Below, piece after piece: positions 49,788 through 59,473 of a DNA stretch of 64,000 nucleotides. Position 1 is the first letter of the stretch. Every line of letters begins with the position of its first letter. The position numbers and the translations under genes are program-made. A model generated the notes under the pieces. The model searched no databases, had not been told where the DNA came from, and was given only the letters and a program-made list of their open reading frames with translations. This stretch comes from Chelatococcus reniformis (GTDB lineage: Bacteria; Pseudomonadota; Alphaproteobacteria; Rhizobiales; Beijerinckiaceae): NCBI RefSeq assembly GCF_014640075.1, contig NZ_BMGG01000011.1, forward strand, positions 432 through 64,431. Direction: 5' to 3'.

Positions 49788-50306
49788 ATGATGTCCAACT
49801 GGCGCAACAGGCTCGGCTCCCTCTTCCTGACCCACCGCCGTCAGCTGGAATCGGTCGTGCGCCAGCGCGTCGGCAGCAGCGAAGCCGCTGCCGATATTGT
49901 CCAGGACGTGTTCACGCGTGCGCTCGTGGCCGGGCCGCGCGCCACGGTCGACGACGAGAGGCGCGTGCTGTTTGCCTCGGCCCGCAACGCCGCCGTCGAG
50001 CATCACCGCAGCAGGGGGCGCCGCGAGCACCTCCTGTCGATGTTGCATCCCGAGCAGCGTGCCATCCACGAGCCGTCGCCCGAGCGCGGCCTGGAGGCCA
50101 AGCAGGCGCTCGGCGCGCTGGATGAGGCCCTCGCCGCCTTGTCGCCACGCTGCCGCGACATCTTCATCCTGCGTCGCGTTCATGGCCTCTCCAACGAGGA
50201 GGTCGCCCGCCAGCACGGCATCTCGATCAACAGCGTCGAGAAGCACATCGCCCGCGCGTTGCGCCATTGCCAGGCCCGCCTGTCGGAGCACCTCCCCGAG
50301 CGCTGA
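49788..50306 (+). CDS. FecI-type ECF sigma factor
   Basis: A 172-residue extracytoplasmic-function sigma factor of the iron-starvation class. Region 2: SEAAADIVQDVFTRALVAGP with VLFASARNAAVEHHRSRGRR. Region 4: CRDIFILRRVHGLSNEEVAR and HGISINSVEKHIARALRHCQ, the FecI-like helix-turn-helix. The likely start is one of two tandem ATGs (49788, 49791); upstream GTG 49758 is possible. fecR and a TonB receptor with an STN domain follow, the standard surface-signalling trio. It should direct transcription of the receptor and uptake genes. Confidence 0.9.
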   Translation: MMSNWRNRLGSLFLTHRRQLESVVRQRVGSSEAAADIVQDVFTRALVAGPRATVDDERRVLFASARNAAVEHHRSRGRREHLLSMLHPEQRAIHEPSPERGLEAKQALGALDEALAALSPRCRDIFILRRVHGLSNEEVARQHGISINSVEKHIARALRHCQARLSEHLPER

Positions 50307-50364
50307 GCCCGGTGCGCTCCGTTCCGGACACGGCGTTTCCTCTCCCAACCGTTATATCCTACGG

Positions 50365-51372
50365 ATGAGCTCCGCCGCCGATCCGGCTCGCGCCGATCGC
50401 GGACAAGGGTCGTGGAGGATGAGGCTGAGCGAGGAACCGACCGAGGAGCAGCGCGACGAGGCGGCGCTCTGGCTGGCGAAGAAGACGGGAGGCTCGCTCA
50501 CGCGCACGGACGCCGAGGCGCTCGAAGCCTGGCTGAACGCCGACCTCCGTCACCGGCGGGCGTTCGACGAGGCCCGCACGCTCTACGCCCGGCTCGAGGA
50601 GCCGGCCCGGCGCGCCGCGGTCGCGCCGCTGCGGCGCAAGCTGACGGCGCTGCTCCAGCCGCGCCGAAGCTGGCTGACGGCCGCCTCGGTGGTGGCCGCC
50701 GCCCTGGTCGCGGCCTGGCTCGTCAATCCGTCGATCGTCGAGAATTGGCAAAGCGATATCGTCACCGGTCGGCAGCTCGTCTCGGTCGTGCGCCTGCCGG
50801 ACGGATCCACCGCTCGGCTGGGTGCCGACACGGCGGTCGCGCTCGACTTCCGGGCGAGCCGCCGGCGCGTCCGCCTGCTCCGCGGCGAAGCGTATTTCGA
50901 AGTCGCCCACGGGCGCGCCGGCACCTTCACGGTGGAGGCGAACGGCGACGAGGTGCGCGACATCGGCACCCGGTTCAACGTCGACGTCGCCCCCGAGCGC
51001 ACCCGCGTCGTGGTGACCGAGGGAGCCGTCGAGGTCGCCGGGCGCGACGACAGCGCGCCGGTCGTCTTGCACCAGGGCCATCAGGTCGTGGTCGCCGCGG
51101 GACGCGCCCAACGGGTCGAGCCGGCGGACCCGGCGCTGGCCTTGGCCTGGATGTCGGGGCGTCTCGTGGTCCAGGGCGCCACCGTGGCGGACGTCGCCGC
51201 TGCGTTGCAGCGCCACGTGCCGGGTCGCATCGTCGTGCGCGGCGCGCTCGGTGGTCAGGAGGTCTCGGGCACCTTCCCGCTGACGGACGTCGACGCCTCG
51301 CTCGTCACCCTGGCGGAAGCGGTGCAGGGCCGGATTCTGCACGCCACGCCTTGGCTGACGGTGATGTACTGA
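50365..51372 (+). CDS. FecR-type anti-sigma/sigma regulator
   Basis: A 335-residue inner-membrane protein. The cytoplasmic N-terminus (EALEAWLNADLRHRRAFDEA) is the DUF4880-like sigma-binding part; one membrane helix follows (WLTAASVVAAALVAAWLV); the periplasmic FecR domain has DGSTARLGADTAVALDF, RRVRLLRGEAYFEVAHG and EVRDIGTRFNVDV. The C-terminal region reads like an STN-type sensing domain. It holds or activates FecI depending on contact with the receptor's signalling domain. ATG 50365 is taken; ATG 50419 in the same frame is possible. Confidence 0.9.
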   Translation: MSSAADPARADRGQGSWRMRLSEEPTEEQRDEAALWLAKKTGGSLTRTDAEALEAWLNADLRHRRAFDEARTLYARLEEPARRAAVAPLRRKLTALLQPRRSWLTAASVVAAALVAAWLVNPSIVENWQSDIVTGRQLVSVVRLPDGSTARLGADTAVALDFRASRRRVRLLRGEAYFEVAHGRAGTFTVEANGDEVRDIGTRFNVDVAPERTRVVVTEGAVEVAGRDDSAPVVLHQGHQVVVAAGRAQRVEPADPALALAWMSGRLVVQGATVADVAAALQRHVPGRIVVRGALGGQEVSGTFPLTDVDASLVTLAEAVQGRILHATPWLTVMY

Positions 51373-51510
51373 GGCCTCGCGACATGCGCGCCGGCCCGAT
51401 CAGCGGCAAAAGAAATTCGCAACGCCGAGGCACGGCAGCTGCTCCGCCACCCGTTTCTACCATGAGAGGCCGCGTCGCGGCACCTCGGCGAGGATCGGAG
51501 GAACGGGCGA

Positions 51511-53955
51511 ATGGCGGGGTTGTGGGGGCGCAGATACGGACGTTGGGGCATTGCCTGGCTGTCAAGCACGGCAGCCGTGGCCGCCGCGCTCGGAGCCCCT
51601 CCGCTTGCCGCCCAGAGCAGCCAAGCCCAGTCCACCTATGACTTCAATATTCCCGCCAGCCCTCTGGCATCGGCCATTGCCGGCGTCGGCGCCGTCAGCG
51701 GCTGGCGCATCGCCTATCCCTTCACGCTTCCGCCCGCCGTACGCAGCAATCCGCTGCACGGATCCATGACCCCGCCGCAGGCGGTCGCCCGCCTGCTGGC
51801 CGGCTCCGGCCTGCACTACCGGGTCACCGGCCCGCAATCGATCGTGCTCGTCGATCCCGCGCGCACCGCACCCGGCGTCGGCGTCGTCGCTGCCGACGGC
51901 GCCATCGTGCTCGACACCATCGACGTTCAGGGCCAGCAGGCGCTCGGCACGCCGCCTCCCCCTTACGCCGGTGGTCAGGTGGCCACGGGCGGGCGCCTCG
52001 GCATCCTCGGCAACCGGGACGTGATGAGCACGCCCTTCAACATCACGAGCTTCACCGCCAAGACGATCGCCGACCAGCAGGCCCGCAACGTCGGCGATGT
52101 CGTCAAGAACGACCCGTCCGTGCGCACCACCTGGGCCGACGGCAGCTATTCCAACCAGTTCTTCATCCGCGGCTTCGCCGTCGGCAACCCGGACATCGCC
52201 ATCAACGGCCTCTACGGGCTGGCCCCATACCAGATGGCCGGCACGTCCTGGGTCGACCGCGTGGAGGTGCTCAAGGGCCCGAGCGCGCTGCTCAACGGCA
52301 TGGCGCCGGGCGGCAGCATCGGCGGCACCATCAATCTGGTGCCCAAGCGCGCGACCGACGATCCGATCACGCGGCTGACCCTCGGCTACGTGTCGGATGG
52401 CCAGCCGGGCGGGCGCGTCGACGTCGGCCGGCGCTTCGGCGAAAACAAGGAGTTCGGCGTCCGTTTCAACGGCTCCTATGCCAACGGCCGCACCGCCGTG
52501 GACGGCCAATCCACCGAGTTGGGCGATGCCGCCCTCGGCCTCGACTATCGCGGCGAGCGCCTGCGGGTGTCGGCCGACCTGATCTACCAGAAGAACTATG
52601 CAGATAATCCGGTCAGGCCGATCTACTACCGCGCCGGCTTCCAGATTCCGCGGCCGCCGCGGGCGGATGCGGACCTCGGTCAGAACTGGTACTTCGCCCG
52701 CGGGGAGGACGCGATCGGCATCGTCCGCGCCGAATACGACCTCACCGACAACGTCACCGCCTACGCGACCTTCGGCGCCCACCGCAATTCGCTGCTCGGC
52801 CTATACAACTTCGAGTACATCAAGAACGCCCGGGGCGATTTCGACGCCAACAACTTCTATCAGCCGACCTACTACGAGGCCTGGACCGGCGAGACGGGGG
52901 TGCGGGCGCGTTTCGCGACCGGTCCGATCCGCCACGAGCTGACCCTCACCGCCACGCGCCTCTACTCCGAGCTCGGCAACCGCTCGCAGACCATCTCGAG
53001 TTATTCGTCGAACCTCTACGATCCCGCCCGCATCGGCCTGCCGGACCTGTCGAAGTGGTACAACTGGACGCCGCGGACGAGCGCGGCGACGCTGAGCAGC
53101 CTGGCCGTCGCCGACAGCCTGTACATGCTCGACGACCGCATCCAGGTGATCGTCGGCGGGCGCTTTCAAAACGTGCTGCAGAAGGGCTGGAACGTGACCA
53201 CCCGCGCCCAGACCGCCTTCTATGACGAGAACGCCATCACCCCCGCGGTCGGCCTGGTGCTCAAGCCGTTGGAGCGCGTCTCTCTCTACGCCAACTACAT
53301 CGAGGGGCTAAGCCAGGGACCGGTGGCGCCGGTCGGCGCCGTCAACGCCAGCGAGACCTTCGCCCCGATCAAATCCAAGCAGTACGAGGTCGGCGCCAAA
53401 ATCGACTTCGGCCGCATCACCACAACGCTAAGCGCCTTCCAGATCGAGCAACCAAATGGCGTCCTCGACCCCGCCACCAACCGCTACGGCATGAACGGCG
53501 AGGTGCGCAATCGCGGCCTCGAGTTCAACGTCTTCGGCGAAGTCGTGCCGGAGCTGCGTCTGCTCGGCGGTGTCGCGCTCATGGACGGCGTGCAGACCAA
53601 GACGGCGAACGGAACCAACAACGGCAAGAAGGCGATCGGCATACCCGATACCCAGCTCAACCTGGGGGCCGAATGGGATACGCCCTTCCTGCGCGGCCTA
53701 ACGATGACCGGACGGGTCATCTACACCTCCTCCCAATATGCCAGCGTGGACAACACCCAGAGCATCCCCGGCTGGACACGCGTCGATCTGGGCGCCCGCT
53801 ACACATTCGAGCGGCCGGGCGGCAAGCCGGTCACCATCCGCGCCGCGGTCGAGAACCTCCTCGGCGCCGATTATTGGGCCGCCGCCTCGTCCACATTCGG
53901 GCTGGCCCGCGGCGCCCCGCGCACCTTCCTCGTCTCCACCACCTTCGATTTTTGA
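51511..53955 (+). CDS. TonB-dependent siderophore receptor with STN signalling domain
   Basis: An 814-residue outer-membrane receptor. After the signal peptide (WLSSTAAVAAALGAPPLAAQ) comes an STN signalling domain (YDFNIPASPLASAIAGVG, LLAGSGLHYRVTGPQSIVLV), then the plug (VVKNDPSVRTTWADGSYSNQ, FFIRGFAVGNPDIAINGL, GPSALLNGMAPGGSIGGTIN) and a 22-strand barrel ending in STTFDF with the C-terminal Phe. The STN domain links it to FecR. It is the expected uptake receptor for the locus siderophore. GGAGG lies nine bases before the ATG. It belongs to the FhuE/FpvA/FecA signalling class. Confidence 0.93.
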   Translation: MAGLWGRRYGRWGIAWLSSTAAVAAALGAPPLAAQSSQAQSTYDFNIPASPLASAIAGVGAVSGWRIAYPFTLPPAVRSNPLHGSMTPPQAVARLLAGSGLHYRVTGPQSIVLVDPARTAPGVGVVAADGAIVLDTIDVQGQQALGTPPPPYAGGQVATGGRLGILGNRDVMSTPFNITSFTAKTIADQQARNVGDVVKNDPSVRTTWADGSYSNQFFIRGFAVGNPDIAINGLYGLAPYQMAGTSWVDRVEVLKGPSALLNGMAPGGSIGGTINLVPKRATDDPITRLTLGYVSDGQPGGRVDVGRRFGENKEFGVRFNGSYANGRTAVDGQSTELGDAALGLDYRGERLRVSADLIYQKNYADNPVRPIYYRAGFQIPRPPRADADLGQNWYFARGEDAIGIVRAEYDLTDNVTAYATFGAHRNSLLGLYNFEYIKNARGDFDANNFYQPTYYEAWTGETGVRARFATGPIRHELTLTATRLYSELGNRSQTISSYSSNLYDPARIGLPDLSKWYNWTPRTSAATLSSLAVADSLYMLDDRIQVIVGGRFQNVLQKGWNVTTRAQTAFYDENAITPAVGLVLKPLERVSLYANYIEGLSQGPVAPVGAVNASETFAPIKSKQYEVGAKIDFGRITTTLSAFQIEQPNGVLDPATNRYGMNGEVRNRGLEFNVFGEVVPELRLLGGVALMDGVQTKTANGTNNGKKAIGIPDTQLNLGAEWDTPFLRGLTMTGRVIYTSSQYASVDNTQSIPGWTRVDLGARYTFERPGGKPVTIRAAVENLLGADYWAAASSTFGLARGAPRTFLVSTTFDF

Positions 53956-53966
53956 GCGGCGGGGCG

Positions 53967-54884
53967 ATGAGCGGAGCGGTGCGCGCCGGACCGACGCGGC
54001 GGCATTGCATCGCAGGCCTGGCGGGGCTGACCGTCTGCGGCGGCCGCGCCTTTGCCGCCGCGTCCATCGCACCGCGGATCGCGGCGCCGGACTGGGCCGC
54101 CGCCGAGAGCCTGCTGGCCGTCGGCGTGCCCCCGCTCGCGGTCGCCGACGTGGACGTCTACCGGGAGTGGCTGCCGGAAATCTCCCTGCCCGCCGGGGTC
54201 GTCGACCTCGGCTCCCGGGCCGAGCCCAATCTGGAGCTGCTCGCCGCCCTGCGGCCCGACCGCATCCTGATCTCGAACTGGCAGCGCAGCCTGATCGATC
54301 GCTTCGAACGCATCGCACCAACGCAGGTGCTCTCGATCGTGGCCCCGCCCGCCTCGCCCCTGGACAACGCTGGCGCCGCGCTGGCCGACGTCGCGGCGCC
54401 GCTCGGCAAGGCGGAGGACGCGCAGCGCTACCGGACGGCGTTTGCGGCGGCCCTCGCGGCCGGGGCGGGCGCCCTCGCCGATCGCAAGGGGATGCCGGTC
54501 ATCGTCGGCGTCCTCCACGAAAACGGTCGGCAGCTCTACGCCTACGGTCCCGGCAGCTGGGTACACGAGATCCTGCTGCGGCTCGGCCTGCGCAATGGGC
54601 TCGCAGTGCCGACCTCCCGCTTCGGCAACGCCCTCATCGCGGTGGCGCAGCTGGCGGCCACGCCCGAGGCGACCCTGCTCTACCTGGATCAGGGCAGCCG
54701 GACGCGGCGGGCGGAAAGCGCGCTGCGGGACAACACGCTCTGGCGCGGTCTCCCCCTGGTGCGCGCCGGACGGGTGCGGGCGATCCCCGCCTTCTACGCC
54801 CTCGGCGGCCTGCCCTCCGCATGGCGCTGCGCGCGCCTCATCCGGGATGCCCTGGCGGAGGCTCCGCGCTCTGCCGATGGCTGA
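53967..54884 (+). CDS. fhuD: Periplasmic siderophore-binding protein, FhuD-like
   Basis: A 305-residue class III binding protein that passes the iron-siderophore to the permease. An RR-type signal (GPTRRHCIAGLAGLTVCGG) suggests Tat export, as in FhuD. The body has AVGVPPLAVADVDVYREWLP, NLELLAALRPDRILISNWQR and DNTLWRGLPLVRAGRVRAIP, typical of the FecB/FhuD family. No lipobox is evident. It starts 11 bases after the receptor stop and overlaps the permease gene by eight bases, so all are one transcript. Confidence 0.88.
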   Translation: MSGAVRAGPTRRHCIAGLAGLTVCGGRAFAAASIAPRIAAPDWAAAESLLAVGVPPLAVADVDVYREWLPEISLPAGVVDLGSRAEPNLELLAALRPDRILISNWQRSLIDRFERIAPTQVLSIVAPPASPLDNAGAALADVAAPLGKAEDAQRYRTAFAAALAAGAGALADRKGMPVIVGVLHENGRQLYAYGPGSWVHEILLRLGLRNGLAVPTSRFGNALIAVAQLAATPEATLLYLDQGSRTRRAESALRDNTLWRGLPLVRAGRVRAIPAFYALGGLPSAWRCARLIRDALAEAPRSADG

Positions 54885-56877
54885 GCGCGCGCTGCCCTCT
54901 CGGAGCGTGGCCCCGCTGGCGCTCCTGGCGGGCGCGCTCGCGTGCCTCGCCCTGGCCCTGACCGCGGCGACGCTCGAGGCGGCGCTGCCGGCGCGGCTCT
55001 GGTGGGCGGCGCTGACCAGCCACGGCGCCACCGTGCCGGCCCTCATCTTCGCGGACGTAGCGCTCCCGCGCGTCGTCGTGAGCTGGATCGTCGGTGCCGG
55101 CCTGGCGCTGGCCGGCGTGCTGCTGCAGCAGGCGCTGCGCAATCCGCTGGCGGATACGACCACGTTGGGGATCTCGGCCGGCGCCTATCTCGCGCTGGCC
55201 GCCGCATCCCTGTTCGCCCCGGCGCTCCTCGCCGCAGGGCAGGAGGCGGTGGCGCTGGCGGCGAGCCTCGCGGTCGCGGCGATCGTCCTGGCCGTGGCGC
55301 GCCGCGGCGATCTCTCACCGGTCGCGCTCATCCTCGCCGGACTGACGCTCTCCCTATTGTGCGGCTCGGCGGCAGCGGTGCTGACCGTTCTCAACCACGA
55401 CTACCTGAGCACGCTCTTCGTCTGGCAGAGCGGCTCGCTCGTGCAGAACGGCTGGGGGCCGACGCGCCGCCTGGCGGTCGCCCTGGCGTTCGCCGGAGCA
55501 GCCGCCGCCGCGCTGTCGCGGCCGCTCATGCTGCTCGAACTGGCGGAGAGCCAGGGGCGCGCGCTCGGCCTGCGGGTCGGCGCCGCAAGGGCGGCCGCCG
55601 TTGCCGTTGCGGCCGCGATCGGCGCCGCCTGCGTCAGCGCCGTGGGCGTCGTCGGCTTCATCGGCATCGTCGCGCCGCAGATCGCCCAGCGGCTGGGCGC
55701 GCGAACGCTCCGCCAAAAGCTCACCTGGGCGCCGGCCTTCGGCGCGCTGCTTCTGTGGATCGCCGACCAGGGGGTCCAGCACCTCGCCTTCCTGCGCACC
55801 GAGATCCCTGTGGGCAGCGCGACGGCACTCCTCGGCGCGCCCGTGTTGCTCCTCATCGTGCTGCAGCATAAACCTCGGGGGGTGCGGAATGTCCGGCCGG
55901 CCACCGCACCAGTCCGTCCGCGCGCCAGGCATCCACGCCGGGCCGTCGTGGCTCTCTGCGCGCTCTTCGCGTTGTCGGCCCTCGTCGCCATGGGGCTCGG
56001 CAGGACGATGACGGGTTGGGGCTGGCTCTCGGCGGACACGGCGGGATTGGTGCTGCCATGGCGCGCGCCGCGCGTGATCGCTGCCGGATCGGCCGGGGCG
56101 ATGCTCGCCGTCGCCGGCCTGCTGCTGCAGCGGATGACCGGCAATCCCATGGCCAGCCCCGAGGTGCTCGGCGTCTCGTCGGGAGCGGCCCTCGGCATTG
56201 TCATCCTTCTGTTCATCGTGGCCGACTTCTCCCAGCCGCTGATGATCGCAGCCGCTGCCGGCGGCGCGCTCGCCGCCCTCCTGCTGATTGTCGGACTGAA
56301 CGGGCGCGCGGGCCTCGCGGTGGACCGTCTGCTGCTCGTCGGCGTTGCCCTCGCCACCGGCTTCAGCGCCTTCGCCGCGGTGCTGCTGACGAGCGGCGAC
56401 CCGAGGTCCGCGATTCTGCTCGCCTGGCTGTCGGGCTCGACCTACCGGGCCACGCTCGCCGGGGCCGTCGCCGCGGCGCTGTTTGCGGTCGTCGTCATTG
56501 CGGCGGCGGGTGCCACGGCCCGTTGGCTGGCGATCCTCCCGCTCGGCCCCGCCACCGCCGCGGCGATCGGCGTCCCGGCCCGCGCCAGCCGCCTGGTCCT
56601 GCTGTCGGCCATCGCGGCCCTGACGGCGGCCGCTACCATGGTGGTCGGTCCGCTGAGCTTCATCGGGCTGCTGGGACCGCACCTGGTGCGTCTCGCCGGG
56701 ATCGAGCGCCCGCTCGATCAGCTCATGGCTGCGGCCGCGGCCGGCGGCGCCCTCCTCGTCGCCGCCGACTGGCTGGGGCGCAACCTGTTCTTCCCCTGGG
56801 AGGTGCCTGCCGGGCTCTGCGCCGCCCTCATCGGCGGCCCGGTCTGCCTGGCCCTGCTGCGGGGGCGGCCGGCATGA
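54877..56877 (+). CDS. fhuB: Fused FhuB-type iron-siderophore ABC permease
   Basis: A 666-residue inner-membrane permease made of two FecCD-type halves in one chain, the FhuB arrangement for hydroxamate siderophores. Each half has the family motif after helix 2: NPLADTTTLGISAGA in the first and NPMASPEVLGVSSGA in the second. Each also has the cytoplasmic coupling region, GVVGFIGIVAPQIAQRLGAR and GPLSFIGLLGPHLVRLAGIE. A basic linker near residues 325-345 joins them. About 18-20 helices are expected. It overlaps the binding-protein gene and the next ABC gene. Confidence 0.92.
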   Translation: MAERALPSRSVAPLALLAGALACLALALTAATLEAALPARLWWAALTSHGATVPALIFADVALPRVVVSWIVGAGLALAGVLLQQALRNPLADTTTLGISAGAYLALAAASLFAPALLAAGQEAVALAASLAVAAIVLAVARRGDLSPVALILAGLTLSLLCGSAAAVLTVLNHDYLSTLFVWQSGSLVQNGWGPTRRLAVALAFAGAAAAALSRPLMLLELAESQGRALGLRVGAARAAAVAVAAAIGAACVSAVGVVGFIGIVAPQIAQRLGARTLRQKLTWAPAFGALLLWIADQGVQHLAFLRTEIPVGSATALLGAPVLLLIVLQHKPRGVRNVRPATAPVRPRARHPRRAVVALCALFALSALVAMGLGRTMTGWGWLSADTAGLVLPWRAPRVIAAGSAGAMLAVAGLLLQRMTGNPMASPEVLGVSSGAALGIVILLFIVADFSQPLMIAAAAGGALAALLLIVGLNGRAGLAVDRLLLVGVALATGFSAFAAVLLTSGDPRSAILLAWLSGSTYRATLAGAVAAALFAVVVIAAAGATARWLAILPLGPATAAAIGVPARASRLVLLSAIAALTAAATMVVGPLSFIGLLGPHLVRLAGIERPLDQLMAAAAAGGALLVAADWLGRNLFFPWEVPAGLCAALIGGPVCLALLRGRPA

Positions 56878-58565
56878 GCAGCGCCGAGACCGGGGTCGAC
56901 CGGCGTCACGGGATCCGGGAGGCGCTACGGCTGCTGAAGCCCTTCTGGCCGCTGTCGGCGCTGGGGACCGGCATCGGCATCCTCAGCGGCCTTGCCACGG
57001 CAGGGCTGCTGGCGACCGTCAACCGCGGCCTGCATGATGCCGGCGCGACGCCCTGGCAGCTGCTGGCGGGGCTCGCCGGCCTCGGCATCCTCAGCGTCGG
57101 CGGCACGGCGATCGCCGGCGCGCTCAACAGCATCGTCGGCCAGCGGCTGATCGCGGCCCTGCGCAAGGACATTTCGGCGCGGATCCTGAGAACGCCGATC
57201 GCGACGCTGGAAGCGCACCGCCCCCACCGGCTCATGGCGGTGCTGACCAGCGACGTCGAGATCGTCAGCATCTTCACCTTCAATTTTTCCGGCTATGCGA
57301 TCGCGCTCGCCATCTCCATCGGCAGCTTCGCCTATCTCGCCGCCCTGTCACCGCCGCTGTTTGCCATCGCGCTCGTCTGGCTCGTCCTCACCATCGGCAT
57401 CAACATCGTCGCCAAGCGTGGCTGGATCCGCGACTACAAGGGCGTGCGCGTCGCCCAGGACGACCTGCAGAAGCAGTATCGGGCCATCACCGAGGGCGCC
57501 AAGGAGCTCAAGATCAGCCGCCCTCGGCGCGGCCGCGTCCACGGCGTCCTGCTGGCCGACGCCGCCGACCGCATCGCGGCGCTCAAGAGCCGAGCGATGC
57601 GCCTCTACTGGCTGGCGGACGCGGCCGGCTCGGGCGTCTTCTTCGCGGTGATCGGGGTGCTGCTCGCCGCCCGTCACCAGCTCGGCATCGATGCCGCCGC
57701 GGTCAGCGGCGCCGTCATCGTGCTGCTCTACGTCAAGGGGCCTATCTCCCAGCTCGCCGGCGCGCTGCCGATGCTCGATCAGGCGCAGATCTCGTTCGGG
57801 CGCATCGCGGCGCTGTCCGCCGAGCTCGATCAGGGCGAGGCCACCATCGGCATCCCCACCGGCGATAAGACGGGGCCGGCGGCCGGCGGAATACGATCCA
57901 TCGCGCTGCGCGGCGTCACCTATGCCTTTCCCCGCCATGAGGGCGCGGAGCCGTTCGCGCTCGGCCCGATCGACCTGACGATCCGGGCGGGCGAGCTCGT
58001 CTTCATCGTCGGCGACAACGGCTCGGGCAAGACGACGCTGGTCAAGCTGCTGCTCGGCCTCTACGCCCCCCAGGGAGGCGCGATCCTGCGCGACGGGGAG
58101 CCCGTCACGGCCGCGACCCGGGACGACTACCGGCAGATCTTCACCACCATCTTCTCGGACTATTATCTGTTCGACGACCTCGCCTACGGCGCCCTTCCGC
58201 AAGAGGCCCAGCCGCATCTCGACCGGCTCGGCATGAGCGACAAGGTGCGCGTCGAGGACGGCCGCTTTTCCACCACGGACCTGTCGTCGGGGCAACGCAA
58301 GCGCCTCGCCCTCGTGCATGCCTATCTGGAGAAACGGCCGGTCATCGTCACCGACGAATGGGCCGCCGACCAGGACCCCGGCTTTCGCCGCACCTTTTAT
58401 GAGGAGCTGCTGCCGGCATTGCAGGCCCAGGGCAGGACGCTGATCGTCGTCTCGCACGACGATCGCTACTTCCACATCGCCGATCGCATCGTGCGCCTGG
58501 CCGGCGGCCGCATCGTCGAGGATCAGCCGATGCAGCGGCCCATGCTCGTGCGAGGCGCGCCATGA
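56874..58565 (+). CDS. PvdE/SyrD-type ABC exporter
   Basis: A 563-residue half-transporter with a membrane domain (about six helices, residues 20-290) fused to an ATPase. The membrane part has the family features QRLIAALRKDISARILRTPI, SDVEIVSIFTFNFSGYAIAL and AQDDLQKQYRAITEGAKELK. The ATPase has GDNGSGKTTLVKLLLGLY, signature LSSGQRKRLALVHAYLEK and Walker B VIVTDEWAADQDPGFRR, all typical of the cyclic-peptide/siderophore exporters PvdE and SyrD. It would move the siderophore or a precursor to the periplasm. It is inserted between fhuB and fhuC, overlapping both by four bases. Confidence 0.9.
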   Translation: MSSAETGVDRRHGIREALRLLKPFWPLSALGTGIGILSGLATAGLLATVNRGLHDAGATPWQLLAGLAGLGILSVGGTAIAGALNSIVGQRLIAALRKDISARILRTPIATLEAHRPHRLMAVLTSDVEIVSIFTFNFSGYAIALAISIGSFAYLAALSPPLFAIALVWLVLTIGINIVAKRGWIRDYKGVRVAQDDLQKQYRAITEGAKELKISRPRRGRVHGVLLADAADRIAALKSRAMRLYWLADAAGSGVFFAVIGVLLAARHQLGIDAAAVSGAVIVLLYVKGPISQLAGALPMLDQAQISFGRIAALSAELDQGEATIGIPTGDKTGPAAGGIRSIALRGVTYAFPRHEGAEPFALGPIDLTIRAGELVFIVGDNGSGKTTLVKLLLGLYAPQGGAILRDGEPVTAATRDDYRQIFTTIFSDYYLFDDLAYGALPQEAQPHLDRLGMSDKVRVEDGRFSTTDLSSGQRKRLALVHAYLEKRPVIVTDEWAADQDPGFRRTFYEELLPALQAQGRTLIVVSHDDRYFHIADRIVRLAGGRIVEDQPMQRPMLVRGAP

Positions 58566-59461
58566 TTGCCGTTCACCTGGACAGCCCCGCGGTCGATGCC
58601 CATCAAGGTCAGCCCATGAAGCCCTCGTTCATGTCGCCATCGTCGCGCGCGCCCGCCCCGCCTTTCGCCGGCGGGCCGGCTGCCGACGCGGCATCCTTCG
58701 AACTCAACGGCGTCACTTTCGCGGTCGGGGAGCGCCTGCTGCTGGAGCCGCTGACGCTCGCCCTGCCGGCCCGCCGCATGGTCGGCCTGATCGGCCACAA
58801 CGGCTCGGGCAAGTCGACGCTGCTGAAGCTGCTCGCCCGCCAGCAGCCGGCCGCATCCGGCGCAATCCGCTTCGAGGGCCGGGCCCTGAAGGATTGGGGT
58901 GACCGGCCCTTTGCCCGCAAGGTTGCTTATCTGCCGCAGCAGACGCCGCCCGCCTCCGGGCTGCTGGTCAAGGAGCTGGTGGCGCTGGGGCGCTATCCCT
59001 GGCACGGGGCGCTCGGCCGCTTCGGCGCGGCCGACCGCGCCAAGGTGGACGAGGCAATGGAGCTGACCAACGTCGAGCCCTTCGCCGATCGGCTCGTCGA
59101 TACGCTGTCGGGCGGCGAGCGCCAGCGTGTCTGGCTCGCCATGCTGGTGGCGCAGGACGCCGAATATCTGCTGCTCGACGAGCCGATCTCGGCCCTCGAC
59201 GTGGCCCACCAGATCGAGGTGCTGTCGCTCGTGCATCGCCTGACCCAGGAGCGAGGGCTCGGCGTCGTCGTGGTGCTCCACGACGTCAACATGGCGGCGC
59301 GTTTCTGCGACGAAATCCTGGCGCTCCACTCTGGCCGGCTGGTCGCCCGCGGCACGCCGGAGACGATCATGACGCCGGAGCAGCTGGAGACGGTATACGG
59401 CATCGCCATGGGCGTGATGCCGCATCCGGAAACCCGCCAGCCCATAAGCTACGTGCGCTGA
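58562..59461 (+). CDS. fhuC: FhuC-type ATPase of siderophore importer
   Basis: A 299-residue ABC ATPase powering the FhuB permease. Walker A: VGLIGHNGSGKSTLLKLLAR; Q-loop VAYLPQQTPPASGLLVKELV; signature DTLSGGERQRVWLAMLVAQD; Walker B and D-loop YLLLDEPISALDVAHQIEVL; H-loop VVLHDVNMAARFCDEI. The first 45 residues are an unusual Pro/Ala-rich extension; a later start at ATG 58617 would still leave a longer tail than usual. It is the last gene of the uptake operon, overlapping the exporter gene. Confidence 0.92.
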   Translation: MIAVHLDSPAVDAHQGQPMKPSFMSPSSRAPAPPFAGGPAADAASFELNGVTFAVGERLLLEPLTLALPARRMVGLIGHNGSGKSTLLKLLARQQPAASGAIRFEGRALKDWGDRPFARKVAYLPQQTPPASGLLVKELVALGRYPWHGALGRFGAADRAKVDEAMELTNVEPFADRLVDTLSGGERQRVWLAMLVAQDAEYLLLDEPISALDVAHQIEVLSLVHRLTQERGLGVVVVLHDVNMAARFCDEILALHSGRLVARGTPETIMTPEQLETVYGIAMGVMPHPETRQPISYVR

Positions 59462-59473
59462 CGGCGCCGGCCG

